Assembly: GCF_947493125.1 (NCBI RefSeq)
Contig: NZ_CANLQB010000001.1
Location: 434,001 to 498,000 of the forward strand
Direction of reading: 5' to 3'
Length of the DNA: 64,000 bases
Source of the DNA: an uncultured Roseobacter sp.
GTDB taxonomy: Bacteria > Pseudomonadota > Alphaproteobacteria > Rhodobacterales > Rhodobacteraceae
Positions within the stretch are counted from its first letter, which is position 1. Each line of letters opens with the position of its first letter. The notes below the pieces were generated by a model. That model was not told the DNA's origin, did no database searches, and worked only from the letters and a program-made list of their open reading frames with translations. The position numbers and the translations under genes were made by a program. This document shows positions 9,792 through 21,836 of this stretch, piece after piece.

Positions 9792-10924
9792 GCCGTGGCC
9801 TCCCCGGCGGGCTGTGTGCGGCGGCGGCGCCTGCGGGGGCGGGCGACGTACCACAGCATGCCGACAGAGAGCAGCGCGCCGATCACGGTTGGCAGGTAGA
9901 GCAGCGGCCACAGGCGCGCGTCGCCCCGCACCGGATTTTGAAATGTGGACCCCAGGCCGTCGATCATCAGCAAGAGCCCGAAGGCCACGACGACCTCGCG
10001 CCAGACGCCGAAGCGCGAATAACCGCCCACCAGCAGGGTGGTGAAGCCGATCATCGCCGCCACCACGCAGAACAGCGGCTCGGCGAAGCGGGTGTGGAAC
10101 TCCTCGGCGATGTCACCGATCCGCTGGCGGGCCTCTTTGGCGAGGGGGTCCCAGGGGGTCATGAGGCGCCATGTCGTGATGTTCTGCGCCCGCTGCACCT
10201 GGGAGGCATCGTTGCGGACCAGCGCGCTGATGTCGAAGGAGAAGTCCCGGAACTTGGCGGTTGAGAGGCGGTTGGTCTCGGTGCTGAGCCGCTGCGCCAT
10301 CCCGTCCAGCATGATCAGCGTCGTGATGTTCTGATTGCGCAGCAGGTAGGCTTCGGCGGCGTTGTAGATCACGCCCTCTTCGGGCTTGCGCCGGTCCGAC
10401 AGGAAGACGTCGCGGAGCACGCCGTCCTCGGTGATTTCGCGCGCATAAAAGGTCACCGCCTGGGAGGGATGCAGGAAGGTGCCTTCGGTCAGCAGCCGCG
10501 AGGTGGCGTTCTGCGAGATCTCGGTCTCGCGCTCGTTGAGTTGCTGCAAGGCGAGGGGCAGCAGGATGTGGTGCAGCATCGAGGCCATCAGGAAGACGAT
10601 CATGCCGAAGACCAGGACGGGCCGGGCCAGCCGGTATGGGCCGGAGCCCGTCGCCTGCATCACCGTGAGCTCGCTTTCGTTGTTCATGCGGTTGGTGACA
10701 TAGACCGCGGCGGCAAAGGCGGAGATCGGCAGGATCGTGGTCACCAGCTTGGGCAGGCCAAGCGCGGTGAACTCCAGAAACACCAGGGCCGACTGGCCGT
10801 CGCCGATCAGCCGGTCGAAGAGCACGACGGCCTGGTTGATCCAGAAGACGGCGACGAGGACGAGGGAGAAAAACCCAAACAGCACCAGCAGTTGCGACAG
10901 CATATATCTGTCGATCTTGCGCAC
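9788..10924 (-). CDS. lptF: LPS export ABC transporter permease LptF
   Basis: First gene of the LPS-assembly operon and partner of LptG. The 378-residue protein starts MRKIDRYMLSQLLVLF and shows the six-helix YjgP/YjgQ topology with a central periplasmic domain. It is transcribed divergently from pepA across a gap of about 140 bases that must hold promoters for both directions; this lptF/pepA divergence is common in proteobacteria. Confidence 0.95.
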   Translation of the reverse strand: MRKIDRYMLSQLLVLFGFFSLVLVAVFWINQAVVLFDRLIGDGQSALVFLEFTALGLPKLVTTILPISAFAAAVYVTNRMNNESELTVMQATGSGPYRLARPVLVFGMIVFLMASMLHHILLPLALQQLNERETEISQNATSRLLTEGTFLHPSQAVTFYAREITEDGVLRDVFLSDRRKPEEGVIYNAAEAYLLRNQNITTLIMLDGMAQRLSTETNRLSTAKFRDFSFDISALVRNDASQVQRAQNITTWRLMTPWDPLAKEARQRIGDIAEEFHTRFAEPLFCVVAAMIGFTTLLVGGYSRFGVWREVVVAFGLLLMIDGLGSTFQNPVRGDARLWPLLYLPTVIGALLSVGMLWYVARPRRRRRRTQPAGEATA

Positions 10925-11061
10925 CGGGTCCCCCTTCGGTTTTTGCCTGCTTTGTTATGAGCGACGATAGACCAAACTGCGGGGCTGTAAAACTGCTATC
11001 TGGTCTTTGGGCAAGGAGCGCGCTAGGTCGGGGGGACACCCCATTTGGAAAGGCTCTTCTC

Positions 11062-12534
11062 ATGACCACGCCCACTGCCGTCACCTTCAGCGAAACCGAT
11101 ATCGACCGTCTGGGGGATCACGCGGGGCGGATCGGCCTGATCGTCGACGCTGCGGGGCGTCTCGATGTGGCGGGGCGCCGGGTCAACCGGCTTTGCAAGG
11201 GGGCGCTGAAGCGGGCGCTGGAGGCGCGGGTCGAGGCCGGGTTCAAGGAGGGCGACAGCCTGACCCTGGCCTATCCGGCGGGGATGGCGGCGGAGGCGGT
11301 CGATGTGATCTGCCTCGCGCGCAATGCCGCGGAGATCCCTGCGCGCCATGCGGGCGCTCTGCTTGGACAGAAGCGCGGCAAGGCGGATCTGTTGCTTGTC
11401 GCCGGTGCGCTGCGCCGGGCGGCCTGGGTTGTGCAGGGTGCTGTGCTGCGCGACTATTCCTTCCGGGATCACAAGACCTCCGGCGAGGTGCCGGAGGGGG
11501 CCATCGAGGTCATGGCGAACGATCCCGCGGCGGTCGAGGAGGCGGTCGCGCCCTTGCTGGCGGTGGCTGACGGAACATTCATGGCCCGCGATCTGGTCAA
11601 TGAACCGGCGAATATCCTGACCACCACCACGTTCGCCGACCGGCTTACGGAGATGACCGCGCTGGGGCTGAAGGTCGAGGTGCTGGAAGAGGACAAGCTG
11701 GAAGAGTTGGGGCTGCGTACACTGCTGGCGGTCGGGCAGGGCTCTGCGAGCCCGTCCAAGGTGGTTGTCATGCAGTGGGACGGCGGTGCGGACGACGCGG
11801 CACCGCTGGCGCTTGTCGGCAAGGGGGTGGTTTTCGACACCGGCGGGATCAGTCTGAAGCCGGCGGCGGGCATGGAAGACATGACCATGGATATGGGCGG
11901 TGCGGGCACCGTGGCCGGCGTGATGCGGGCACTGGCGCTGCGCAAGGCCAAGGCCAATGTGGTGGGCCTCGTCGGGCTGGTGGAGAACATGCCCTCGGGC
12001 ACCGCGATCCGGCCCGGCGATGTGGTGAAATCCATGAAGGGCGACACGGTCGAGATCCTCAACACCGATGCGGAGGGGCGTCTCGTGCTCTGCGACGTGA
12101 TGTGGTATGCGCAGGAGCGGTTCGAGCCCGCCGGTGTGATTGATCTCGCGACGCTGACCGGGGCCATCATTATCGGGCTCGGGCATGAGAACGCAGGTGT
12201 CTTTTCCAATGACGACACGCTCTGCAACGCCTTCCTGAAGGCGGCGGACGCCGAGGCGGAGGGCGCCTGGCGCATGCCGCTGGGGCAGGCCTATGACGAC
12301 ATGCTGAAATCGCCCATCGCGGATATGAAGAACATCGGCGGGCGGCCCGGCGGCTCGATCACCGCCGCCCAGTTCCTGCAGCGATTCATCAAGGAGGACA
12401 TGCCCTGGATCCATCTGGACATCGCCGGGGTGGCCTCGCTCAAGTCCCCCAGCAAGCTGGCGCCCAAGGGGGCCACGGGCTGGGGCGTGCGCGCGCTGGA
12501 CCGGCTGGTCGCGGATATGTTTGAAAAAGGCTGA
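11062..12534 (+). CDS. pepA: Leucyl aminopeptidase (cytosol aminopeptidase, M17)
   Basis: Dinuclear-metal aminopeptidase that releases N-terminal residues from peptides. The 490-residue protein has the M17 signature NTDAEGRL in the catalytic C-terminal half together with GKGVVFDTGG and MDMGGAG segments carrying metal ligands. The ATG at 11062 has GGAAAGG about 10 bases upstream; the open frame extends upstream but without family-like sequence. holC follows immediately. Confidence 0.95.
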   Translation: MTTPTAVTFSETDIDRLGDHAGRIGLIVDAAGRLDVAGRRVNRLCKGALKRALEARVEAGFKEGDSLTLAYPAGMAAEAVDVICLARNAAEIPARHAGALLGQKRGKADLLLVAGALRRAAWVVQGAVLRDYSFRDHKTSGEVPEGAIEVMANDPAAVEEAVAPLLAVADGTFMARDLVNEPANILTTTTFADRLTEMTALGLKVEVLEEDKLEELGLRTLLAVGQGSASPSKVVVMQWDGGADDAAPLALVGKGVVFDTGGISLKPAAGMEDMTMDMGGAGTVAGVMRALALRKAKANVVGLVGLVENMPSGTAIRPGDVVKSMKGDTVEILNTDAEGRLVLCDVMWYAQERFEPAGVIDLATLTGAIIIGLGHENAGVFSNDDTLCNAFLKAADAEAEGAWRMPLGQAYDDMLKSPIADMKNIGGRPGGSITAAQFLQRFIKEDMPWIHLDIAGVASLKSPSKLAPKGATGWGVRALDRLVADMFEKG

Positions 12535-12538
12535 GCCC

Positions 12539-13012
12539 GTGGGCGCGGCGCTCTTTTACCATCTGACCCGGCGGCCGATGGAGCAGACGCTGGCGATGCT
12601 GCTGGGAAAGGCGCGGGGCGCGGGCCTGCGGGTCGTTGTGCGAGGCACTGATCTCGCGCGTCTGGGCTGGCTCGACGAAAAGCTCTGGCTGGGTGCGGAA
12701 GAAGGGTTTCTGCCGCATGGGCTGGCGGGCGGGCCGCATGACGCGCTGCAGCCCATTCTGCTGACCACGGGGCAGGAGGTACCGAATGGTGCGGCCTGCC
12801 TGATGACGGTGGATGGTGCGGCGGTCGACGCGGATGAGGTGGCGCGGATGCAGCGGGTCTGCGTGCTGTTCGACGGCAATGATGCGGCGGCTTTGGAGAC
12901 GGCGCGGGCGCAGTGGCGCAGGCTCAAGGACGCGGGGGCTGCGGCGCAATACTGGTCGGAGGAGAGCGGGCGCTGGGAGATGAAGGCGGAAACCGGCGGG
13001 GCGGTGGCCTGA
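12539..13012 (+). CDS. holC: DNA polymerase III chi subunit
   Basis: Chi links the clamp-loader complex to single-strand DNA-binding protein. The 157-residue product begins GAALFYHLTRRPMEQTL, the usual alphaproteobacterial HolC start, and has the short Rossmann-like chi fold pattern. I chose the GTG at 12539, four bases after the pepA stop, with an AAGG stretch upstream; a TTG at 12521 inside pepA is also in frame. pepA-holC linkage is widespread and supports the call. Confidence 0.88.
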   Translation: MGAALFYHLTRRPMEQTLAMLLGKARGAGLRVVVRGTDLARLGWLDEKLWLGAEEGFLPHGLAGGPHDALQPILLTTGQEVPNGAACLMTVDGAAVDADEVARMQRVCVLFDGNDAAALETARAQWRRLKDAGAAAQYWSEESGRWEMKAETGGAVA

Positions 13013-13102
13013 AGCCCACCGAACCTGCCGGAGGCCGGGCGGTTTGACGCAGGAGTGAGACGCCCGGATGGCCTTTGACGGTCGCGCCGCAGGCAACCAG
13101 AC

Positions 13103-13684
13103 TTAGCGCGTGAGTGTCAGTTCCCCGCCTGAAATCTCGATCTTGCCCCAGCGCTGCAGGTAGGTCATGCCGAGAAGGCTTTGCGACATCTCTCCGCTGT
13201 TCACAACCGCGGGGATGTTGGTGTCGGTGGCGGGGCCCAGGGTCAGCCTGTCGAGCCGGACGGGGGCGGTGCGCACCTCGCCATTGGCGGTCATGGCGCG
13301 GCCCGTGTAGTCCAGCGCATCCGGGTCGAGCCCGGCGGCGGCGGCGTCTTCACGGGTCAGCACCAGCATGGTGGCGCCGGTGTCGAGCACGAAATCGACA
13401 GGTGCGCCGTTCACCTCCGTGCGGATGTAATAGTGCCCGTCTGGGCTGCGCGGCACGACGATCTTGCCCTGATCGGCGAAGACGGCCTGCTGCGGCTGCA
13501 CGGTCTGTCGGATGTCGTCCCAGAGACCATAGGCCGCAATCACACCGAGAAAGATCAGGCCCCAGATGGCGACCTGTTGCAGCAGCTTGTTCGTGGAGAG
13601 ACGGTTCTGGGCAAAGAACCAGGTACAGACCATCAGCCCCAGAATGATGAGGTAGATCAGCCGGCCGGTGTCGTAACCATCCAT
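13103..13684 (-). CDS. TIGR02281-type retropepsin-like aspartic protease
   Basis: Membrane-anchored clan AA aspartic protease of 193 residues. Two N-terminal membrane segments (about residues 6-24 and 35-55) are followed by a retropepsin-like domain with the active-site motif FVLDTGATMLVL and a later LLGMTYL segment. The family is common in alphaproteobacteria; its substrates are not known. It is convergent with holC. Confidence 0.85.
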   Translation of the reverse strand: MDGYDTGRLIYLIILGLMVCTWFFAQNRLSTNKLLQQVAIWGLIFLGVIAAYGLWDDIRQTVQPQQAVFADQGKIVVPRSPDGHYYIRTEVNGAPVDFVLDTGATMLVLTREDAAAAGLDPDALDYTGRAMTANGEVRTAPVRLDRLTLGPATDTNIPAVVNSGEMSQSLLGMTYLQRWGKIEISGGELTLTR

Positions 13685-13734
13685 GGTGCGCTCCTGCGAT
13701 TCCTACAGTCAATATAAGCAGGCGCGGGCCGAAA

Positions 13735-14358
13735 TCACCCCGGGCCGGGGCCGAAGCCGAAGGCGCTGAGCCCGTCGAGGACGAATTGCACCGACAGGGC
13801 GGCGAGCAGCATGCCGAGCAGGCGGGTCACCACGGTCACGCCGGTTTTGCCGAGCGCGCGTTCGATCAGCCCGCTGGCGAGGAAGAAGGCCAGCACGATC
13901 AGCATCACGACCCCTGTGGCGCCGAGTACGTGCAGGGTGCCCTCCAGCCCCGGGCGCTGGCCCATCAGCAGGATCACCGAGGCGATGGCACCTGGCCCCG
14001 CGATCAGCGGGATCGCGAGCGGGAAGACGGAGGGGTCATCGTGGTCTTCCTCCTGCTTGTCCTCGCGGCGTTTGGTGCGCCGTTCGAAGAGCATATCCAG
14101 GGCCGTGAGGAAAAGCAGAATGCCGCCCGCCACCCGGAAGGCGGGCATGGAGATGCCGATGAAGGCCAGCAGAGCTTCGCCAAAGGCCGCGAAGGCCAGC
14201 AGGATGACGATGCCCACTGCCGTTGCGCGCAGGGCGATGCGCCGCCGGGCGGCGTCGGTCATGCCTTGTGTGAGTGCGACGAAGAGCGGCGCGAGGCCGA
14301 TGGGGTCGATCACCACGAACATGGTCACGAAGGCGGTGATGAAGAAGGCCGTGTCCAT
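13735..14358 (-). CDS. MarC family integral membrane protein
   Basis: Protein of 207 residues with six predicted membrane helices and the MarC/UPF0056 features: VTMFVVIDPIGLAPLFVALT near the start and PLAIPLIAGPGAIASVILL in the middle. Despite the historical name, the family is not shown to confer antibiotic resistance and its transport substrate is unknown. I chose the ATG at 14358; an upstream in-frame start would add ten charged residues. Confidence 0.88.
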   Translation of the reverse strand: MDTAFFITAFVTMFVVIDPIGLAPLFVALTQGMTDAARRRIALRATAVGIVILLAFAAFGEALLAFIGISMPAFRVAGGILLFLTALDMLFERRTKRREDKQEEDHDDPSVFPLAIPLIAGPGAIASVILLMGQRPGLEGTLHVLGATGVVMLIVLAFFLASGLIERALGKTGVTVVTRLLGMLLAALSVQFVLDGLSAFGFGPGPG

Positions 14359-14422
14359 GATCAGCAGCAGATCGGGGCGGCGCCCCAACCCTCCGCAGAT
14401 GCGCGCCCGGACGACATATTGG

Positions 14423-16282
<1,860 letters not shown>

Positions 16283-16415
16283 GGGCGGGGTGTGCCGCAT
16301 CCCCGGCCTTGCGTCAATCGCCGCTTTTCATGCCCGATTGCGCGTGATAGGTGGGCCGCGAAATTCAAGGCGTCAGGGGCTGCGGCCCGGCGCGAAACGA
16401 CAAGCGGAGACTTCC

Positions 16416-16838
16416 ATGGCCCTCGAGCGGACTTTCTCGATCATCAAACCCGATGCCACGCGGCGCAACCTGACCGGCAAGATCAATGCCAAATTCGAAG
16501 AGGCGGGTCTGCGGATCGTGGCGCAGAAGCGCATCCACATGACCAAGGCGCAGGCCGGTGTGTTCTATGCCGTGCATGCGGAGCGGCCGTTCTATGATGA
16601 ACTGTGCGACTTCATGGCCTCCGCGCCGGTGGTTGTGCAGGTGCTGGAAGGGGAAGGCGCCATTGCCAAGAACCGCGAAGTGATGGGCGCAACCAATCCT
16701 GCGGATGCAGCCCCGGGCACGATCCGCGCTGAATTCGCCGAAAGCGTGGGCGAGAATTCCGTGCATGGGTCTGATGCGCCCGAGACGGCGGCGATCGAGA
16801 TCGCCTATTTCTTCTCGGGGCTTGAATTGGTCGGCTGA
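16416..16838 (+). CDS. ndk: Nucleoside diphosphate kinase
   Basis: Transfers the gamma-phosphate between nucleoside triphosphates and diphosphates through a phospho-histidine. The 140-residue protein begins [14 protein letters not shown] and has the active-site region [10 protein letters not shown], where the histidine is phosphorylated. The ATG at 16416 follows a GGAGA sequence. A rho-independent terminator lies just downstream, suggesting a single-gene transcript. Confidence 0.97.
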   Translation: MALERTFSIIKPDATRRNLTGKINAKFEEAGLRIVAQKRIHMTKAQAGVFYAVHAERPFYDELCDFMASAPVVVQVLEGEGAIAKNREVMGATNPADAAPGTIRAEFAESVGENSVHGSDAPETAAIEIAYFFSGLELVG

Positions 16839-16862
16839 TGCCAACCGGCTATCGTCTGGAAA

Positions 16863-16890
16863 GGGGCCTCTGTGCGCAGGGGCCCTTTTT
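16863..16890 (+). terminator. Rho-independent terminator after ndk
   Basis: A GGGCC/GGCCC stem extended by further pairs including G-U closes a short loop, followed by five T residues. It lies between ndk and the convergent TfoX-domain gene. Confidence 0.8.
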
Positions 16891-16893
16891 GCA

Positions 16894-17223
16894 TCAGGAC
16901 GGTGCGCGCACGCCGATCTGATCCATCATCTGTTCGAAGGCATCGCGGTCGGCGTCGAAGGACGAGGATTTGATCGCATCGAATCGTTTGCGAAGGGCCG
17001 TCTTCTCGGCGCCCTTGCAGTCGTTCCAGGGCCGGTTCTGCAGCGCCATGACGAGCACATAGTAGCCGATGAAATGCGGCTTCATCCCGGATTGCAGCAT
17101 CCGCGCATAGGCTGCATCGGCGCCGATCTTGCGCAACTCCTCGGCGGAAGTGATGCCCGCGCGGTTACAGGCCGCCTCATAAGCGGGGCCGAGATTGCGG
17201 ATTGAGGACACCGGGTTGGACAT
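16894..17223 (-). CDS. TfoX C-terminal domain protein
   Basis: Protein of 109 residues resembling the C-terminal domain of TfoX/Sxy: SIRNLGPAYEAACNRAGI followed by a SAEELRKIGADAAYARM segment, a helix-hairpin-helix-like fold. It lacks the TfoX N-terminal domain, so a direct role in competence is not implied. Convergent with ndk. Confidence 0.75.
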   Translation of the reverse strand: MSNPVSSIRNLGPAYEAACNRAGITSAEELRKIGADAAYARMLQSGMKPHFIGYYVLVMALQNRPWNDCKGAEKTALRKRFDAIKSSSFDADRDAFEQMMDQIGVRAPS

Positions 17224-17272
17224 GGGGCAAGATTATGCCGTCCCGCCCGCCTGTGTCACTCCGCAAACGGCA

Positions 17273-17377
17273 CTAGATGCTGGCGTAGTCCGTGATCGGC
17301 GGGGGCGGTGGGGGCGAGGCCTCCTTCTGGCCCTGTTCCTGGGGCTTGGGCGCCGGCTTTGGCTGTTCTTTGGTCAT
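17273..17377 (-). CDS. Proline-rich 34-residue small protein
   Basis: A short ATG-to-TAG frame encodes 34 residues: a Lys/Gln/Pro-rich first half, a run of six prolines, and the tail ITDYASI. It is preceded by AGGATAGG and lies 49 bases before the TfoX-domain gene on the same strand. The biased composition and tidy boundaries suggest a real microprotein of unknown function; coding by chance in a Pro/Ala-rich high-GC frame cannot be excluded. Confidence 0.4.
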   Translation of the reverse strand: MTKEQPKPAPKPQEQGQKEASPPPPPPITDYASI

Positions 17378-17559
17378 AACACCTATCCTGATTACAAAGC
17401 ACGACGGGTGCCGCACCTGTCAGCAGCCTGCGAGGCGTTCCTGCCGATGACGCGGCGCCAACATGACCAGAGTAGGGCGTTTGGATTTAAACTTAATGAA
17501 GGGAGCGGCGCAGCCCCGCGCGGTGCCGGACGAGGCCGCGCCCGTGCGGCTGCGCGTGC

Positions 17560-18237
17560 TCAGCTCTCCGGCAGCCGAAGGGGGTTCGCCGGGTCCGTGC
17601 TGGTGAGGTGCATTTCTGTGGGCTGCGCGTGCCCGATGCCGGCGTTGAAGATGAACCGCTTGAGCAGTTCGGTCTGGAACTCGAATTCGCGCGCCCGCTC
17701 GGAAAAGCCGCGGGGCAGACGCTGTTTCGCGTCAACCTGCGCATATTCCAGATCGTGGCACATGTTCAGCAGCGGCAGGCAGATGTCGGCCAGCACGTTG
17801 GTGGCCAGACGTTCGGCATGGTTGGCGTAGGGCTCTTGCAGGCCGATGTTGGACAGAAAGGCGTTGTTCAGCGTGCCCATGAATTCCTTGAACCGGAAGA
17901 TGGCGTTGCGGACCCCATCCTTGACTTCCATGATCAGGATATGTGCGCCGCAGAGCACCAGCCCCGGCAGTTCCACGAGGAACTCGGGCAGCGACAGAAC
18001 CTGCGTGCCGTCCGGAACGGAGGCAAGGCATTTGCGCAACGCATGTGCGAGCCGCGGCTCCAGCACATCGTCGATATCGTCGGATCCTTGAAATGAGACA
18101 CGATTGCGAAACCCGCGCCCCAGCATCTCGGACGAGCGGAACAAAATGGTCTTGTCGTCCTTGACCATGAGGTTGAAGGTCAGGACGCGGTCGGACAAAT
18201 CGGATGGCAAAGGCACGACGTTTGTATGTTCTGTCAT
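17560..18237 (-). CDS. Conserved-looking cytosolic protein of unknown function
   Basis: I do not recognise the 225-residue product. It has no signal peptide or membrane segment and contains a hydrophobic core resembling a small sensory domain (around SLPEFLVELPGLVLCGAHILIMEV) followed by an acidic-amphipathic helical half. The ATG at 18237 is chosen; the frame stays open upstream into the intergenic region without family-like sequence. It is divergent from the CheB-CheR-PAS gene, so a signalling link is possible but unproven. Confidence 0.6.
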   Translation of the reverse strand: MTEHTNVVPLPSDLSDRVLTFNLMVKDDKTILFRSSEMLGRGFRNRVSFQGSDDIDDVLEPRLAHALRKCLASVPDGTQVLSLPEFLVELPGLVLCGAHILIMEVKDGVRNAIFRFKEFMGTLNNAFLSNIGLQEPYANHAERLATNVLADICLPLLNMCHDLEYAQVDAKQRLPRGFSERAREFEFQTELLKRFIFNAGIGHAQPTEMHLTSTDPANPLRLPES

Positions 18238-18478
18238 GTCATCTATCCACGAATAGCAATCAATGGCCAAAGGGTGCCGCAAAAAGCGTAGCCAAGTGTA
18301 AACGCACCGTACGGTGCCCGTTGCGCATCGGATAGAGAAATAATAGGCACATCGATATCTTTCGGTTGAATCTATGGCACCATCGTTCATAGATTGCAAC
18401 CAAGGGTTGCTCTTGCGCACTGCTCACCCAGACCGCGCGACGGCGATATGGGTGACCATCGCAGGTGGGAGTGCGGTT

Positions 18479-21400
18479 TTGGACGGTGCAGACACAGAAG
18501 AGTTAACCATTATCGGAATCGGGTCGTCAGCCGGAGGGCTTGAGGCGATCCGCGAGTTGGTTGCGACGCTGCCCACGGATCTGCAGGTGGCCTATGTGGT
18601 CGTGCAGCACATGTCGCCGCATCACAAGAGCCTGATGACCGAGCTGGTGGCGCGCCAGACCAGCCTGGTCGTCCGTGATGTGATCCATGGATCGGTTCCG
18701 GAGCCGAACGTCATTTACGTCACACCGCCGAAGACAGATGTCGTCTATGAGGACGGCAAGCTCAATCTGGTGGATCCGAGCCACGAGGTGGCCTCGCCCA
18801 AGCCGTCCGTGGATCGGTTCCTTTTGAGCCTTGCGGACGGGCATGGAGAGAAATCCATGGCGATCATCCTGTCGGGCACCGGGACCGACGGCGCCTATGG
18901 CGTGCAGGCGATTCGCGAGGCCGGCGGCATCACCATCGCGCAGGACACCGAGAGCGCGAAGTACGACGGGATGCCGATGGCGGCGATGCAGACGGGCTGT
19001 GTCGATCTGGTTTTGCGCCCCTTCGAGATCGGCACGCATCTGCAGAAGATCCTGACCTCGCCGCGGGACTTCGACGCGTTTCGCCAGGAAGCCTCCGAGA
19101 AAAGCCCGGCGTCGGATCTGCTGCAGATCCTGCTGGCGCGCACGCGGGTGGACTTTCGCGAATACAAGCAGACCACCATCAACCGGCGCATCGAGCGGCG
19201 GATGATCGCGCTGGGCATCGAAAACCACGAGGAATACACGCAGTTCTGCCGGGTCAATCCAAATGCGGTGGATGCGCTCTTCAAAGACTTGCTGATCTCG
19301 GTCACGCGGTTCTTCCGCGACAAGAGCGAGTTCGAAGCGCTCAAGGAGCTGTTGCCGGGCCTGCTGAAGAAGAAGACCAACGCTCCCTTCCGGGTCTGGA
19401 TTGCGGGCTGTGCGACCGGGGAAGAGGCCTATTCCATCGCGATCCTGCTGTGTGAGGCGCTGGGCGGCGCGAAGGTGCAGCTCAAGGATCATGTGCAGAT
19501 CTTCGCGACGGACATCGACAAGGAGGCGCTCGAGGTCGCGCGCAAGGGCATCTATGGGATGGCGGCGCTGAACGACATTCCGAAGAACCTCGCGGATCAG
19601 TACTTCATTCAGCAGAACGACGGCATCCGGGTGATCGACTCGTTGCGCTCGGCCATCCTGTTTTCGGATCACAACGTCTGCCAGGACCCGCCGTTCCAGA
19701 AGGTGGACCTGCTCTGCTGCCGCAACCTGCTGATTTATTTTGGCAATACGCTGCAGCACAAGGTGATGTCGCGATTCCATTACGCGCTGACCGAAAGTTC
19801 GCTGATGTTTCTTGGGACGGCGGAGACGGTGGCGGGCTCGGACGAGCTCTTCATCCAGGACAGCCAGTCGGCCCATATCTACCGCCGCCGCTCGATCCGC
19901 CGCTCGGAACACACGCCCTTCTCCAATGCCCGTACGGTGCCGCAGTCACGCAAGATCGTGCCTGCCACGACAACGAGCCCCGCGCCCGGCTATTCGACGG
20001 ATCGGCAGATGTTCGAGGCGCTGGCGCTGGCGCTTGGCAAGAATTCGGTTCTGGTCACCGACGAATACTCCATCGTGCGGATTTACGGCAATGTGAGCCC
20101 GTTCATCGAGATGAACGAGTCCAGCAATCTCAAGATGCACATTGACCTCTTGCGCCGTCCGTTCCGGGAAGAAGCGCGCAGCCTCGTCACGCTGGCGCTG
20201 AAGAACGGCGAACACCGGTCCGGCGTGCGGCATCTGCTGGCTGAGGACGATGACGCGGAGATCCGGCTGGACGTCTATCCGATCATTGCGCGGGACATCA
20301 ACGAGCGGGCGGCGCTGGTGGTCTTCAGCGAGGTGCAGGTCGATCGCTCCAAGGGCAAGGAGACCAAGCCCAACGCCGATGGGGAGGCGTTCGAAAGCGA
20401 CCGCATCCGACTGCTCGAAGACGAGGTGGCGACCACGCGCGAGGCGCTGCAGCAGACCATCGAGGAGCTGGAGACCTCGAACGAAGAGCTGCAATCGCTG
20501 AACGAGGAGTTGCAGTCAACCAATGAGGAGCTGCAGGCGACCAACGAGGAGCTCGAAACCTCAAACGAGGAGCTGCAGTCCACCAACGAAGAGCTGATCA
20601 CCGTCAACGAAGAGTTGCAGGTGACGGCAGCGGAATTGAGCGGTCGAACGGGTGAGCTGATGTCCGTGCTGGAAACCGCGCCCTTGGCCATCATGGTGCT
20701 GGACACGGCGCTGCAGATCAGCCAGGCGACCAACGCCGCGGCGGAGATGTTCGGGCTCACGCGGCCTGTGTCCAACCCGCACATCAGCCAATGTGTCTTG
20801 CCGGAGAATTGCCCGTCGCTGGCGCCGATCTGCAATGAGACGTTGAAGCTGGGCGAGCCGATCTCGCGGGAATTCACTTCGAGCGGTGCGCGGTACAAGC
20901 TGACATGCTCGCCCTTCTTCGACATGCGCGGGCAGATGAAGGGCTCGACCATGGTTGTGTCGGAGTTCCCGGGACTGGCGCAGGAGCTCGATCTGATTCT
21001 TGATCATGCAGAGATCTACATGCTTAACCGGGCCTCGGACGGCACCATCCTGCGGATCAGCGAGAAATCCGCCAATGTTCTTGGCACCACGCGGCAGAAG
21101 GCGGAAGGCCACAACTTCGCCAAGCTGATCGGCAAGGACGCCGCGAAAGACTATCAGGCGCGCGATGAGGCGCTGATGAAAAGCGAGTCGGGCCGGATCA
21201 GCGACGTCAGCGCGCTGGTCTCCCAGGAAGACGGCAAGCGGTACTGGATGAGCACGGAGAATTTCGTCTTTGCCGATCCTTCTCTGAACAGCCGGTCCAT
21301 CTATTCTGTCGGCACGGATATCACCGAGATCATCGAGGCGCGGGATGCAGCCGAGGAGTCAGTGGTTCAACTCGAACTTCTGCAGAACCTCGCCAAGATC

Positions 21401-21721
21401 GGGTATTGGTCGCTGGAGGTGGAGACAGGCCAGATCTACTGGTCATCGGAGGTGTGCCGGATCCACGGTGAAGATCCAGGGTTTGCGCCGAAGGATCTCG
21501 AAAGCGGCTTGTCGTATTACCACCCCGATGATCGGGACATGGTGATTAAACACGTCGAGAAGGTCTCCAAGAAGGGAGGCGACTTCCATTTCAAGCATCG
21601 TCTGATCAACCGTCAGGGCGACACGGTGCCGGTGGAATCCTTCGGGCTGGCGCGTGAGGATCACAACGGCAAGGTGACCAAGATCATCGGTGTTTTCCGG
21701 GACCTGCCGAACGAAAGCTGA
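18479..21721 (+). CDS. CheB-CheR-PAS hybrid signalling protein lacking a kinase domain
   Basis: Large protein of about 1080 residues. Order of domains: CheB methylesterase with the catalytic Ser (GSSAGG), His (VVQHMSPHH) and Asp (GTGTDGA) regions; CheR methyltransferase with TRFFRD, the SAM motif [13 protein letters not shown] and CRNLLIYF; a PAS-like region; a coiled coil of repeating [15 protein letters not shown] units encoded at about 20455-20640; then two or three PAS domains. It ends after the last PAS ([13 protein letters not shown]) with no histidine kinase, which many relatives carry. The TTG at 18479 has GGTGGGAG 7 bases upstream; an in-frame GTG at 18452 and ATG at 18374 are alternatives. 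Confidence 0.88.
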   Translation: MDGADTEELTIIGIGSSAGGLEAIRELVATLPTDLQVAYVVVQHMSPHHKSLMTELVARQTSLVVRDVIHGSVPEPNVIYVTPPKTDVVYEDGKLNLVDPSHEVASPKPSVDRFLLSLADGHGEKSMAIILSGTGTDGAYGVQAIREAGGITIAQDTESAKYDGMPMAAMQTGCVDLVLRPFEIGTHLQKILTSPRDFDAFRQEASEKSPASDLLQILLARTRVDFREYKQTTINRRIERRMIALGIENHEEYTQFCRVNPNAVDALFKDLLISVTRFFRDKSEFEALKELLPGLLKKKTNAPFRVWIAGCATGEEAYSIAILLCEALGGAKVQLKDHVQIFATDIDKEALEVARKGIYGMAALNDIPKNLADQYFIQQNDGIRVIDSLRSAILFSDHNVCQDPPFQKVDLLCCRNLLIYFGNTLQHKVMSRFHYALTESSLMFLGTAETVAGSDELFIQDSQSAHIYRRRSIRRSEHTPFSNARTVPQSRKIVPATTTSPAPGYSTDRQMFEALALALGKNSVLVTDEYSIVRIYGNVSPFIEMNESSNLKMHIDLLRRPFREEARSLVTLALKNGEHRSGVRHLLAEDDDAEIRLDVYPIIARDINERAALVVFSEVQVDRSKGKETKPNADGEAFESDRIRLLEDEVATTREALQQTIEELETSNEELQSLNEELQSTNEELQATNEELETSNEELQSTNEELITVNEELQVTAAELSGRTGELMSVLETAPLAIMVLDTALQISQATNAAAEMFGLTRPVSNPHISQCVLPENCPSLAPICNETLKLGEPISREFTSSGARYKLTCSPFFDMRGQMKGSTMVVSEFPGLAQELDLILDHAEIYMLNRASDGTILRISEKSANVLGTTRQKAEGHNFAKLIGKDAAKDYQARDEALMKSESGRISDVSALVSQEDGKRYWMSTENFVFADPSLNSRSIYSVGTDITEIIEARDAAEESVVQLELLQNLAKIGYWSLEVETGQIYWSSEVCRIHGEDPGFAPKDLESGLSYYHPDDRDMVIKHVEKVSKKGGDFHFKHRLINRQGDTVPVESFGLAREDHNGKVTKIIGVFRDLPNES

Positions 21722-21836
21722 TCTGTGCGCAGCGCTCCTGGTGGCGGCCCCGAGCCTTGGTCGCGCGGGGTCTTTCGCCTTGACCGCCCGATCTGACCTG
21801 CGCATGTATAAGCAAAAATCAGATGGGAGATGCGAC

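Noticed and set aside
11023-12414. Minus-strand frame opposite pepA
   Set aside because: Antisense to an intact pepA with all catalytic motifs; no family features in the reverse reading.
18527-19912. Minus-strand frame opposite the CheB-CheR region
   Set aside because: Arg/His/Leu/Asp-biased shadow of a well-defined enzyme domain.
20275-20952. Serine-rich minus-strand frame opposite the coiled coil
   Set aside because: The Ser/Val repeats merely mirror the repeated EEL-type codons of the coiled coil on the plus strand.
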